Shown here in pieces: positions 24,163-34,376 of a stretch of 64,000 bases of DNA (within the stretch, counting starts at the first letter, position 1; each line of letters opens with the position of its first letter). Below the pieces are notes generated by a model. That model had not been told where the DNA came from. It was given only the letters and a program-made list of their open reading frames with translations, and made no database searches. Where the stretch lies: positions 56,029,635 through 56,093,634 of the forward strand of contig JAJKFL010000005.1 in NCBI GenBank assembly GCA_021186555.1. The letters run 5' to 3'. The DNA is from Reticulitermes speratus. Lineage: Eukaryota > Arthropoda > Insecta > Blattodea > Rhinotermitidae. A program made the translations under genes and the position numbers.

Positions 24163-25367
24163 TATATCTAAATGCTCAGTCCGTACCGCGCAGTAAACAC
24201 ACTCCGTCTCAGTTATACAAACCAGTCAGTTAATGTTGTACAGTGAAATAATCGCTGTTTGTTCTGAGATCCACACAAAACACATAAATACAGTCCGTAC
24301 CGCGCAGTAAACACACTCCGTCTCAGTTATACAAACCAGTCAGTTAATGTTGTACAGTGAAATAATCGCTGTTTGTTCTGAGATCCACACAAAACACATA
24401 AATACAGTCCGTACCGCGCAGTAAACACACTCCGTCTCAGTTATACAAACCAGTCAGTTAATGTTGTACAGTGAAAGTAATCGCTGTTTGTTCTGAGATC
24501 CACACAAAACACATAAATACAGTCCGTACCGCGCAGTAAACACACTCCGTCTCAGTTATACAAACCAGTCAGTTAATGTTGTACAGTGAAATAATCGCTG
24601 TTTGTTCTGAGATCCACACAAAACACATAAATAGTCCGTACCGCGCAGTAAACACACTCCGTCTCAGTTATACAAACCAGTCAGTTAATGTTGTACAGTG
24701 AAATAATCGCTGTTTGTTCTGAGATCCACACAAAACACATAAAACAGTCCGTACCGCGCAGTAAACACACTCCGTCTCAGTTATACAAACCAGTCAGTTA
24801 ATGTTGTACAGTGAAATAATCGCTGTTTGTTCTGAGATCCACACAAAACACTAAATACAGTCCGTACGCGCAGTAACACACTCCGTCTCAGTTATACAAA
24901 CAGTCAGTAATGTGTACAGTGAAATAATCCTGTTGTTACTGAGATCCACACATAACACAAAATACAGTCCGTACCGCCAGTAAACCACCGTACAGTTATA
25001 CAACCAGTCAGTTAATGTTGTACAGTGAAATATCGCTGTTTGTTCTGGATCCACAAACAAACACATTAATTACAGTCCGTACCGCGCAGTAACAACTCCG
25101 TTCAGTTATACAACAGTCAGTTATGATTGTACAGTGAATAATCGCTGTTTGTTCAGAGATCCACACAAAACACATAAATACAGTCCGTACCGCGCAGTAA
25201 ACACACTCCGTCTCAGTTATACAAACCAGTCAGTTAATGTTGTACAGTGAAATAATCGCTGTTTGTTCTGAGATCCACACAAAACACATAAATACAGTCC
25301 GTACCGCGCAGTAAACACTCCGTCTCAGTTATACAAACCAGTCAGTTAATGCTGTAGAGTGAAATCA
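24163..25367 (-). repeat. 114-bp satellite array, about 10 units (minus orientation)
   Basis: Units start ACAGTCCGTACCGCGCAGTA and contain AATAATCGCTGTTTGTTCTG and CCACACAAAACACATAAA. This is the reverse complement of the monomer at 26340 and 59440. Neither MITE end is recognisable here, so the block looks truncated. Units from 24850 to 25150 carry many one-base deletions, while units on both sides are nearly perfect. Confidence 0.95.
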
Positions 25368-25411
25368 ACCCCTGGAAAATGCTGCAAGTGCGAATTGTGC
25401 TTCACAGATTA

Positions 25412-25640
25412 ACTTAGATCTTTAAAAGCCCAGTGGTTACTATATGTACCACTACGTTTAACACTCACAAATTCTACGTTCTGCCCACACAGTGTATTTG
25501 TGTGTTCTGTGTGGATCTCAGAACAAACAGCGATTATTTCACTGTACAGCATTAAATGACTGGTTTGTATAACTGAGACTGAGTGTGTTTACTGAGCAGT
25601 ACGAGCTGAATCCTTATATATGATTCAGTTCCATTGTTAC
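25412..25640 (+). mobile_element. piggyBac-like MITE, single-unit copy
   Basis: The left end CTTTAAAAGCCCAGTGGTTA and the sub-terminal CACAAATTCTACGTTCTGCC match the starts at 26285 and 59351. One copy of the 114-bp unit follows, ending AGCAGTACGAGCTGAATCC. The right-hand terminal segment is only partly recognisable (ATATATGATTCAG). Confidence 0.75.
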
Positions 25641-26284
25641 TGTGTGGCATTGCGTCATAACTCTGTATGCTGACGTCACTCACTGCATACGGGAAAATAC
25701 GCAGTTGATAAGACGTATCCTGCACGTCTACACACAGTGCGAATAACTTCGTATTTAAATCAAATTCGGGCATTAACAGCTCAGTTAACTGTGCACACAA
25801 CACAAACAATAATATATTACAAGAACGTTTTGTACAGTGAACGGCAGCGTGCTTGAAACGCCCACACGTAAGGCAACCAATCTGACGGCACCGTGTTAAG
25901 GGTTGCGTAAACGTAAGGTGCTGCTGTTCGGTTCTGCTTTGCTCAAGAAAAACACTTCCTTGGCACTACAACAGTGAAACCTTGGGACATAAATAGTAGC
26001 AAATGGGGATGAGAATCTCACTTGGAACACACAGAATCCACTTCCAGCTTTAATTGGTATCGGACTGAGAATCACAAAGCACTACGGCAAGCATTGTATG
26101 GCGAAATGTTTTCTTTCACTCTGACGTCTCTTTGTTTCTATTACCAACTTTCTAAGACCTCTCTTAATAAGCTCGAAACTTGTAGCTATATGGTAGCCGA
26201 GTAGGGGAAATGTTAAAGCTGACCACTCAGCTTCTTCGACTGTAAGGTCATGACTGCATGCAGCAATACCTCCATTCTACTAGC
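25641..26284. other. Unassigned spacer between opposed 114-bp arrays
   Basis: About 640 bases with no recognised element. It lies between the minus-oriented array at 24163 and the plus-oriented one at 26285. A 60-codon frame at 26022-26204 has no domain. Confidence 0.45.
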
Positions 26285-28525
26285 CTTTTAAGGCCAAGTG
26301 GTTACTATATGTACCACAAGGTTTAACACTCACAAATTCTACGTTCTGCCCACACAGCGTATTTATATGTTTTGTGTGGATCTCAGAACAAACAGCGATT
26401 ATTTCACTGTACAGCATTAACTGACTGGTTTGTATAACTGAGACGGAGTGTGTTTACTGCGCGGTACGGACTGGATTTATGTGTTTTGTGTGGATCTCAG
26501 AACAAACAGCGATTATTTCACTGTACAGCATTAACTGACTGGTTTGTATAACTGAGACGGAGTGTGTTTACTGCGCGGTACGGACTGTATTTATGTGTTT
26601 TGTGTGGATCTCAGAACAAACAGCGATTATTTCACTGTACAACATTAACTGACTGGTTGTATAACTGAGACGGAGTGTGTTTACTGCGCGGTACGGACTG
26701 TATTTATGTGTTTTGTGTGGATCTCAGAACAAACAGCGATTATTTCACTGTACAGCATTAACTGACTGGTTTGTAGAACTGAGACGGAGTGTGTTTACTG
26801 CGCGGTACGGACTGTATTTATGTGTTTTGTGTGGATCTCAGAACAAACAGCGATTATTTCACTGTACAGCATTAACTGACTGGTTTGTATAACTGAGACG
26901 GACTGTGTTTACTGCGCGGTACGGACTGTATTTATGTGTTTTGTGTGGATCTCAGAACAAACAGCGATTATTTCACTGTACAACATTAACTGACTGGTTT
27001 GTATAACTGAGACGGAGTGTGTTTACTGCGCGGTACGGACTGTATTTATGTGTTTTGTGTGGATCTCAGAACAAACAGCGATTATTTCACTGTACAGCAT
27101 TAACTGACTGGTTTGTATAACTGAGACGGAGTGTGTTTACTGCGCGGTACGGACTGTATTTATGTGTTTTGTGTGGATCTCAGAACAAACAGCGATTATT
27201 TCACTGTACAACATTAACTGACTGGTTGTATAACTGAGACGGAGTGTGTTTACTGCGCGGGTACGGACTGTATTTATGTGTTTTGTGTGGATCTCAGAAC
27301 AAACAGCGATTATTTCACTGTACAGCATTAACTGACTGGTTTGTGAAACTGAGACGGACTGTGTTTACTGCGCGGTACGGACTGTATTTATGTGTTTTGT
27401 GTGGATCTCAGAACAAACAGCGATTATTTCACTGTACAACATTAACTGACTGGTTTGTAGAACTGAGACGGAGTGTGTTTACTGCACGGTACGGACTGTA
27501 TTTATGTGTTTTGTGTGGATCTCAGAACAAACAGCGATTATTTCACTGTACAGCATTAACTGACTGGTTTGTATAACTGAGACGGAGTGTGTTTACTGCG
27601 CGGTACGGACTGTATTTATGTGTTTTGTGTGGATCTCAGAACAAACAGCGATTATTTCACTGTACAACATTAACTGACTGGTTGTATAACTGAGACGGAG
27701 TGTGTTTACTGCGCGGTACGGACTGTATTTATGTGTTTTGTGTGGATCTCAGAACAAACAGCGATTATTTCACTGTACAGCATTAACTGACTGGTTTGTA
27801 GAACTGAGACGGAGTGTGTTTACTGCGCGGTACGGACTGTATTTATGTGTTTTGTGTGGATCTCAGAACAAACAGCGATTATTTCACTGTACAGCATTAA
27901 CGACTGGTTTGTATACTGAGACGGACTGTGTTTACTGCGCGGTACGGACTGTATTTATGTGTTTTGTGTGGATCTCAGAACAAACAGCGATTATTTCACT
28001 GTACAGCATTAACTGATGGTTTGTATAACTGAGACGGAGTGTGTTTACTGCGCGGTACGGACTGTATTTATGTGTTTTGTGTGGATCTCAGAACAAACAG
28101 CGATTATTTCACTGTACAACATTAACTGACTGGTTTGTATAACTGAGACGGACTGTGTTTACTGCGCGGTACGGACTGAATCTTTAAATATAATTCAGGT
28201 TAAAGTAGGTCTTTAAAGGCCGTGCCATGGCTCAGGCGGTTAGTCGCCGGCCTCGCACCGCGGAGGCCCGGATTCGATGCCGGGTCGTTCCATGTGGGAT
28301 TTGTGGTGGACAAAGTGGCACTGGGGCAAGTTTTTCCCCCAAGTACTTCGGTTTCCCCCTGTCAATTTCATTCCACCGGTGCTCCATTGATTGGAAAAAT
28401 TAAAAAAAACGATCATCTTTCTCTCCATCTTCATCACAGGGTTGCACAATTAGCCTTAAGGCTGCGGTGCGTCCGTAGCTTCTGCTGCGGGGCCCTTCAC
28501 CCAAACAAAAAAGTCTTTACAAGTT
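26285..28525 (+). mobile_element. piggyBac-like MITE expanded to about 16 internal units, interrupted by a SINE
   Basis: The left end CCTTTTAAGGCCAAGTGGTT is followed by the sub-terminal segment (ACAAATTCTACGTTCTGCCC) and then about sixteen 114-bp units up to about 28180. The right sub-terminal word ATATAATTCAGGTTAAAG follows, then GTCTTTAAA, where a family 2 SINE is inserted. After the SINE, AAGTCTTTACAAGTTACC looks like the rest of the right end. Units open a forward frame with a 38-residue period (ARYGLYLCVLCGSQNKQRLF). Single-base changes break it in most places, and I regard it as non-coding. Confidence 0.8.
28218..28510 (+). mobile_element. tRNA-derived SINE, family 2, copy A (full length)
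   Basis: The head GGCCGTGCCATGGCTCAGGC and a B-box-like GGATTCGATGCC mark the tRNA-related part. The body has CCATGTGGGATTTGTGGTGG, AAGTGGCACTGGGGCAAG and CATTCCACCGGTGCTCC. The 3' part is TTCTGCTGCGGGGCCCTTCA with an A-rich tail. The target-site duplication is AGGTCTTTAAA on the left and AAGTCTTTACA on the right (9 of 11). The target is the right end of the piggyBac-like MITE. Confidence 0.9.
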
Positions 28526-28876
28526 ACCTGTTAAGCACAGGACCAGCCCCTCTATTGGCAGCCACGAAACGTTCCATAAGGACCAAAGCCGTAGTCATAC
28601 ATTTTTAAGTTAGCCTAATGTAAAACGCTACCTCACCAAACTGCCGCCTGTTCCATTCTTGTTTTCATCCGAAAGGTAAACTCAGCAATTAGCAAGACAC
28701 TCTCATACCGCAACCTTGACAAACACCGACTGACTCATGCTCGCGTTATCGCCTGAAACTAATGACACCGGCACAAAGCACCGGCCAGCTGAACCAAACA
28801 CATTTTCTGCTTCTCGTCAGGAATATAATGCGAAGTTCAGATCGAAAAGTGGCACAAAAAGTTGTTTCCATTACCT
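28526..28876. other. Unassigned spacer
   Basis: About 350 bases, no recognised gene or repeat. Confidence 0.45.
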
Positions 28877-29065
28877 TCAAACCGCACTGAGCTAAGCGGC
28901 ACAAGCTGTGAAGCTTCTACCTCACAGTCTGCAGGTTCCCAGTTCGAATCTCAGTTGAGACACCGAATATTATGGCTCTGAGATTTCGTGATTTTCTTCA
29001 GTTCCTACAGACAAATGTCTGCATAGCGTCTTGAATCACGCCACGGCCGCTTCCTCAGTTACCAA
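28877..29065 (+). mobile_element. tRNA-like SINE, family 5 (degenerate)
   Basis: AGCGGCACAAGCTGTGAAGC resembles an A-box region and CCCAGTTCGAATCTC a B box about 45 bases later, as in a tRNA-derived head. The following body contains GACAAATGTCTGCATAGCG and CACGCCACGGCCGCTTCC. I recall the latter as a common interspersed word in cockroach and termite sequence. No other copy is in this window, so the ends are uncertain. Confidence 0.55.
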
Positions 29066-29408
29066 CCTACTTGACTGCACATAATTAGCTGTCAGTGCGC
29101 CTGTACAGACATTGCTGTCATTGTGTGCAGCAGACTTCACTCCAGCCATCTTGAAATACGCAACACGAACTGTTTAAGACACACAGCTAACAGCACCGTA
29201 CTGTCAAATCCAGTAACATCTTACTTAATCCTTTAAAGACTTGAACAAAGTATTTATATCCAATGCTTCCCGATTTCCGAAAGAGCAATGCTTTTTGGAA
29301 GGTTTCCATGCTTCGCCCCTTTGTCCTCGTAAGAGCAACCGTAAATGAAGATGAGTTTGGAGCATTGGTGGAATACTGACACGGAAAGACCGAAGTACTA
29401 GTATAAAA
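29066..29408. other. Unassigned spacer
   Basis: About 340 bases, no recognised gene or repeat. Confidence 0.45.
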
Positions 29409-29480
29409 ACTGTCCCAGTGCCACTTTATTCACCACAAATTTCACATGGGCTGACCTGGGATCGAACACGGGTCCTAAAG
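29409..29480 (-). mobile_element. SINE family 2 fragment
   Basis: Read on the minus strand it has GTTCGATCCCAGGTC, then CCCATGTGAAATTTGTGGTG and AAAGTGGCACTGGGACAG. These match the central part of the family 2 copies at 28218 and 49283. Both ends are missing. Confidence 0.75.
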
Positions 29481-29501
29481 GAAGAAAGACCAAGAATAGC
29501 G

Positions 29502-30284
29502 TTAATTATATATAAAGATACAGTCCGTACCGCGCAGTAAACACACTCCGTCTCAGTTATACAAACCAGTCAGTTAATGTTGTACAGTGAAATAATCGCT
29601 GTTTGTTCTGAGATCCACACAAAACACATAAATACAGTCCGTACCGCGCAGTAAACACACTCCGTCTCAGTTATACAAACCAGTCAGTTAATGCTGTACA
29701 GTGAAATAATCGCTGTTTGTTCTGAGATCCACACAAAACACATAAATACAGTCCGTACCGCGCAGTAAACACATTCCGTCTCAGTTATACAAACCAGTCA
29801 GTTAATGCTGTACAGTGAAATAATCGCTGTTTGTTCTGAGATCCACACAAAACACATAAATACAGTCCGTACCGCGCAGTAAACACACTCCGTCTCAGTT
29901 ATACAAACCAGTCAGTTAATGTTGTACAGTGAAATAATCGCTGTTTGTTCTGAGATCCACACAAAACACATAAATACAGTCCGTACCGCGCAGTAAACAC
30001 ACTCCGTCTCAGTTATACAAACCAGTCAGTTAATGTTGTACAGTGAAATAATCGCTGTTTGTTCTCAGATCCACACAAAACACATAAATGCAGTCCGTAC
30101 CGCGCAGTAAACACACTCCGTCTCAGTTACACAAACCAGTCAGTTAATGCTGTACAGTGAAATAATCGCTGTTTGTTCTGAGATCCACACAAAACACATA
30201 AATACACTGTGTGGACAGAACGTAGAATTTGTGAATGTTAAACGTAGTGGTACATATAGTAACCACTGGGCTTTAAAGGGTTAA
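29502..30284 (-). mobile_element. piggyBac-like MITE, about 6 units (minus orientation)
   Basis: It starts at TTAATTATATATAAAGA, carries six 114-bp units, then the sub-terminal GGACAGAACGTAGAATTTG and the terminal word ACCACTGGGCTTTAAAGGG directly followed by TTAA (30281-30284). This end is the best preserved CTTTAAAGGG-TTAA terminus in the window. The opposite terminus is shortened. Confidence 0.8.
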
Positions 30285-30514
30285 AGTACCGAGAAAAGGC
30301 GAATGCAACGTTTTTATGCTATCACATTTCCTAACAACGATATTGGTCTACGGAACACAAATTGCACCTCCAAACAACTTCTTTATGACAAACAACAAAG
30401 ACTTCAGTTGGACACGGTACAGTGTCCTTCATTAGCAGGAAGAAAAGTGAAGAATCCCGTAGAGCAATTAATTTGTAACTGCAACAAGAGTACAACTGTC
30501 CGGCAAATGTCTGC

Positions 30515-30690
30515 GGGCCGCGCTGAACCCAGACCAGTCCTTACGGGGTTTCTGGTGCACAAAGTGGCACTGAGACAGGGGTTCTTCTTCTTTCTTTGGG
30601 CCCGTCGGCATTCGCTCCGGATGCACCGCAGCCTTAGACAGGGGTTTCTCCGAGTACTTCGCCTTCCCGTCAGTATCATTCCACCAATAC
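30515..30690 (+). mobile_element. SINE family 2, strongly diverged copy
   Basis: Words GTTTCTGGTGCACAAAGTGG, CACTGAGACAGGGG and GTCAGTATCATTCCACC match the family 2 body with many changes. An insertion separates the halves (CTTTGGGCCCGTCGGCATTC). The head is degraded. Confidence 0.6.
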
Positions 30691-30854
30691 CGCACGCACA
30701 TTCATTTATCTATTTCACTATCACGGACTCTATAGGGGAGACAGGGTCCAGTTGGCTACAGGGGTAAGTTGGCACACCATGAATATCTCGCCTCGCCTTT
30801 GTCAAAGCGCAGCACCTGTCAGTCAGTTTGAAGATCTACATCCTTCGTTGTGGG

Positions 30855-31037
30855 CCGCGATAGCTCAGTCGGTAAAGCGACTCGCTACGAGCAGGACGGT
30901 CCGGGGGGGGGGGGGGGCCAGATTTTCAGCACCCGTCCAGACCTGCCCTGGGACCTACGCAGCCTCCTGTACAGTGGGTTCCGGGTCATTCCCGGGGGTA
31001 AAGCGGCCGAGGCGTGGCGTTGACCACACAACCCCAT
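30855..31037 (+). mobile_element. tRNA-derived SINE, family 4, copy A (3'-truncated)
   Basis: The head CGATAGCTCAGTCGGTAAAG is very tRNA-like (A box TAGCTCAGTCGGTA). The B-box region is overrun by a G homopolymer of 15 bases (about 30903-30917). The body ATTTTCAGCACCCGTCCAGA, GGTCATTCCCGGGGGTAAAG and CGGCCGAGGCGTGG matches the minus-strand copies at 42691 and 53431. It stops at about 31037, exactly where the first 68-bp unit begins. Confidence 0.8.
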
Positions 31038-31040
31038 CTA

Positions 31041-33055
31041 CGTGTTGTTGAGAGGACTGTTAGGGCTTTATCTGAACCAAAGAGTTAATTGAACGACAGT
31101 GGTAAAGTCCGGAATTGTTGGGGCGTGACGTCTTAGGGTTTCTGGTGCAACAAAGGGTACTTGAGCAGCAGTGGTTACTTTTCTTTGTTGGGACCGTTTG
31201 GCATTTGATGTGCACCAAGGGAACTTGACAGGGTTTTGGTAATCGTTGTGTTATGTAGACGACTTCTTTAGGGCTTATCTAACCACAGGTACTCTTGAAG
31301 CAGTTTGGTAAAAGTCGGTGTTGTGACACAGAATATCTGGCCTTATTGTCAAAGGTAGACTGTCAGCAGTTTGGATACATCCTCGTGTTGTGGGCGCGAT
31401 AGGGCTTATCTAAACTCCAACAGGCAACGTGGAGCCCGTTTAGGTAGAATCCTGGGTTACGAGACTGTAGGGTTTACGGGAATCCAGGTAAACTGGCCAG
31501 CTAGGTTTGGAAATTTCGTGTTGTTGAGAGGACTGTTAGGGCTTTATCTGAACCAAAGGTAACTTGACAGCAGTTTGGTAAATACGTGTTGTTGAGAGGA
31601 CTGTTAGGGCTTTATCTGAACCAAAGGTAACTTGACAGCAGTTTGGTAAATACGTGTTGTTGAGAGGACTGTAGGGCTTTATGTGAACCAAAGGTAACTT
31701 GACAGCAGTTTGGTAAATACGTGTTGTTGAGAGGACTGTTAGGGCTTTATCTGAACCAAAGGTAACTTGACAGCAGTTTGGTAAATACGTGTTGTTGAGA
31801 GGACTGTCAGGGCTTTATCTGAACCAAAGGTAACTTGACAGCAGTTTGGTAAATACGTGTTGTTGAGAGGACTGTTAGGGCTTTATCTGAACCAAAGGTA
31901 ACTGAAGCAGTTTGGTAAATACGTGTTGTTGAGAGGACTGTTAGGGCTTTATCTGAACCAAAGGTAACTTGACAGCAGTTTGGTAAATACGTGTTGTTGA
32001 GAGGACTGTCAGGGCTTTATGTGAACCAAAGGTAACTTGATAGCAGTTTGGTAAATACGTGTTGTTGAGAGGACTGTAGGGCTTTATGTGAACCAAAGGT
32101 AACTTGAAGCAGTTTGGTAAATACGTGTTGTTGAGAGGACTGTCAGGGCTTTATGTGAACCAAAGGTAACTTGATAGCAGTTTGGTAAATACGTGTTGTT
32201 GAGAGGACTGTCAGGGCTTTATGTGAACCAAAGGTAACTTGATAGCAGTTTGGTAAATACGTGTTGTTGAGAGGACTGTCAGGGCTTTATCTGAACCAAA
32301 GGTAACTTGATAGCAGTTTGGTAAATACGTGTTGTTGAGAGGACTGTCAGGGCTTTATGTGAACCAAAGGTAACTTGATAGCAGTTTGGTAAATACGTGT
32401 TGTTGAGAGGACTGTCAGGGCTTTATCTGAACCAAAGGTAACTTGATAGCAGTTTGGTAAATACGTGTTGTTGAGAGGACTGTCAGGGCTTTATGTGAAC
32501 CAAAGGTAACTTGATAGCAGTTTGGTAAATACGTGTTGTTGAGAGGACTGTCAGGGCTTTTTGTGAACCAAAGGTAACTTGATAGCAGTTTGGTAAATAC
32601 GTGTTGTTGAGAGGACTGTCAGGGCTTTATGTGAACCAAAGGTAACTTGACATGCAGTTTGGTAAATACGTGGTTGTTGACGAGGACTGTTAGGGCTTTA
32701 TGTGAACCAAAGGTAACTTGATAGCAGTTTGGTAAATACGTGTTGTTGAGAGGACTGTTAGGGCTTTATGTGAACCAAAGGTAACTTGACAGCAGTTTGG
32801 TAAATACGTGTTGTTGAGAGGACTGTTAGGGCTTTATCTGAACCAAAGGTAACTTGATAGCAGTTTGGTAAATACGTGTTGTTGAGAGGACTGTTAGGGC
32901 TTTATGTGAACCAAAGGTAACTTGACAGCAGTTTGGTAAATACGTGTTGTTGAGAGGACTGTTAGGGCTTTATCTGAACCAAAGGTAACTTGACAGCAGT
33001 TTGGTAAATACGTGTTGTTGAGAGGACTATTAGGGCTTTATGTGAACTAAAAGTA
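31041..33055. repeat. 68-bp minisatellite, about 23 good units plus a degraded left edge
   Basis: Units contain ACGTGTTGTTGAGAGGACTG, AGGGCTTTATCTGAACC and AGGTAACTTGACAGCAG. From about 31515 rightwards the units are near-perfect. From 31041 to 31515 they are scrambled and of variable length. Variants (ATCTG or ATGTG; GACAG or GATAG; TTAGG or TCAGG) are grouped, with the GATAG/TCAGG type in the middle (31980-32650). Confidence 0.95.
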
Positions 33056-33559
33056 AGCACTTACGTAGCATATATGTGGCAATGCGGCTGAGAAATAACA
33101 GTGTGCCTTGTGCATTTAAGCTCAGAGAAACTAACCTCAAAGTTGAAAGTTCGTGTTGGGTGGGTCAGGTTGGCACACTTGCTAGGGGGGCAATTTGGCT
33201 CACTGTGCCAACTTGCCCCGCGGTCAACAGTGCGGCATTCTGTACGCTTCTTGATACTTTCGTCATTTGAATTTCGTTTTAGGAAATGCAATTATACCAC
33301 GATCGTGAAAAGCCGAAAAAGCAAACATTGTCCCAGATACAGTTCTTCGAGCGGTTAGGATAGCCAGAATAGAAAATAGGTCTATTATAATTGTAGCAAG
33401 AGATTTTGGAATCCCGTTTCGCTCTCTAACGAGATATTAGGAAAATTGTACTGGTGGAACATGTCATTCTTGCGTAGTCTAAGATTGACATGTGCCACTA
33501 GTGCCATGTTCTGTTCTGTACCATTTGTATGAAAATTGTAAAAATTAAAGAAGTGAAAA

Positions 33560-33764
33560 CTGTGCCAACTGGACCGTGTCAACCCTATAATGTTACCAAA
33601 CTGTGCCAACTGGACCCTGTCAACCCTATAATGTTACCAAACTGTGCCAACTGGACCCTGTCAACCCTATAATGTTACCAAACTGTGCCAGCTGGACCCT
33701 GTCAACCCTATAATGTTACCAAACTGTGCCAACTGGACCCTGTCAACCCTATAATGTTACCAAA
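33560..33764. repeat. 41-bp tandem repeat, 5 copies, built from a transposon end
   Basis: Each unit is CTGTGCCAACTGGACCCTGT followed by CAACCCTATAATGTTACCAAA. Its first part is the reverse complement of the left terminus at 30731. The copies differ at one or two bases. Confidence 0.93.
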
Positions 33765-33894
33765 CAGCAGCGTCGTTCAACAAGGCGCTTTATCACACTG
33801 TCAGAACGTCATACTAGCGCGATGACAGCGTCACAACCTCACTCCGTGGAGTTGAGCTCGAAGCAGAGTCCTTCTTGAGAAGCTACTTGTTCCT

Positions 33895-34140
33895 CAGCTA
33901 GTCAAGAAATTTCACGCATTTCACCGGGAAGTTCATTACCATATTCACCAGAGCCCGCCACTTATACGTACCCTGGGCCAGATGAATCCACTCCACGCCC
34001 TCCCATGCTATTTCTTTAAGATCCATTCTAATATCCTCCCATCTGAGACTAGGTCTTCCAAGCGGTCTATTTCCTTCAGGTTTCCCCACCAAACCTGTAC
34101 GCATTTTTCTACTTCCGCAAACGCGCCACGTGCCCCGCCT
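33895..34140 (-). pseudogene. LINE 3' end fragment, copy 1 (reverse transcriptase C-terminal tail)
   Basis: The minus strand reads MRTGLVGKPEGNRPLGRPSL, then RWEDIRMDLKEIAWEG, then WIHLAQGTYKWRALVNMVMN over 33898-34104. The G[KN]RPLGRP-RW-D--DL--------LAQDR-+WRALVN-VMN pattern is the C-terminal end of a LINE open reading frame that is very common in insect genomes. Upstream, an out-of-frame GHVARLRK-like word (34105-34138) shows a frameshift. Downstream the strand reads CTTGACTAGCTGAGGAACAA, the same 3' untranslated word as in the copies at 52120 and 54745. It is non-functional. Confidence 0.8.
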
Positions 34141-34376
34141 AACTCAATCTTCTTGATCTGATGACGCTAATAATTTGTGTACACATACCTGTGTACAATT
34201 GACAGTCATGTCTGTCATAACACACGCGAAGAATATCTGGCGTGAAGTACAGCTCCACTTGACTGAGACGTAACAACAGTGCAGTGCGCTGTATTGCCGA
34301 CTGGTAAGCTAACATTTTGTACCCGCGTTCAGATCGATTGTTTGCTAAGGCGAGGCGGTCAAAAACCTTGAAGACG
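34141..34376. other. Unassigned spacer next to the G-rich array
   Basis: About 236 bases. It forms the tail of a long minus-strand open frame (34139-35881) that is otherwise pure repeat translation. No domain is seen in the unique part. Confidence 0.4.

Larger units (their letters stand above)
30731..33764. mobile_element. DNA transposon-like element with terminal inverted repeats (class unknown)
   Basis: The left end begins TATAGGGGAGACAGGGTCCA (30731) and continues GTTGGC. The right end contains the reverse complement, GACCCTGTCAACCCTATA. About 24 of the first 26 bases match. Inside the left end is GGGGTAAGTTGGCACACC, and inside the right half CACTGTGCCAACTTGCCCC (33203), a second inverted match. 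The interior holds a SINE (30855), a 68-bp minisatellite (31041-33055) and about 500 bases of unassigned sequence. No transposase is seen. The right end is present about five times as a 41-bp array, so the exact terminus is ambiguous. Confidence 0.65.
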
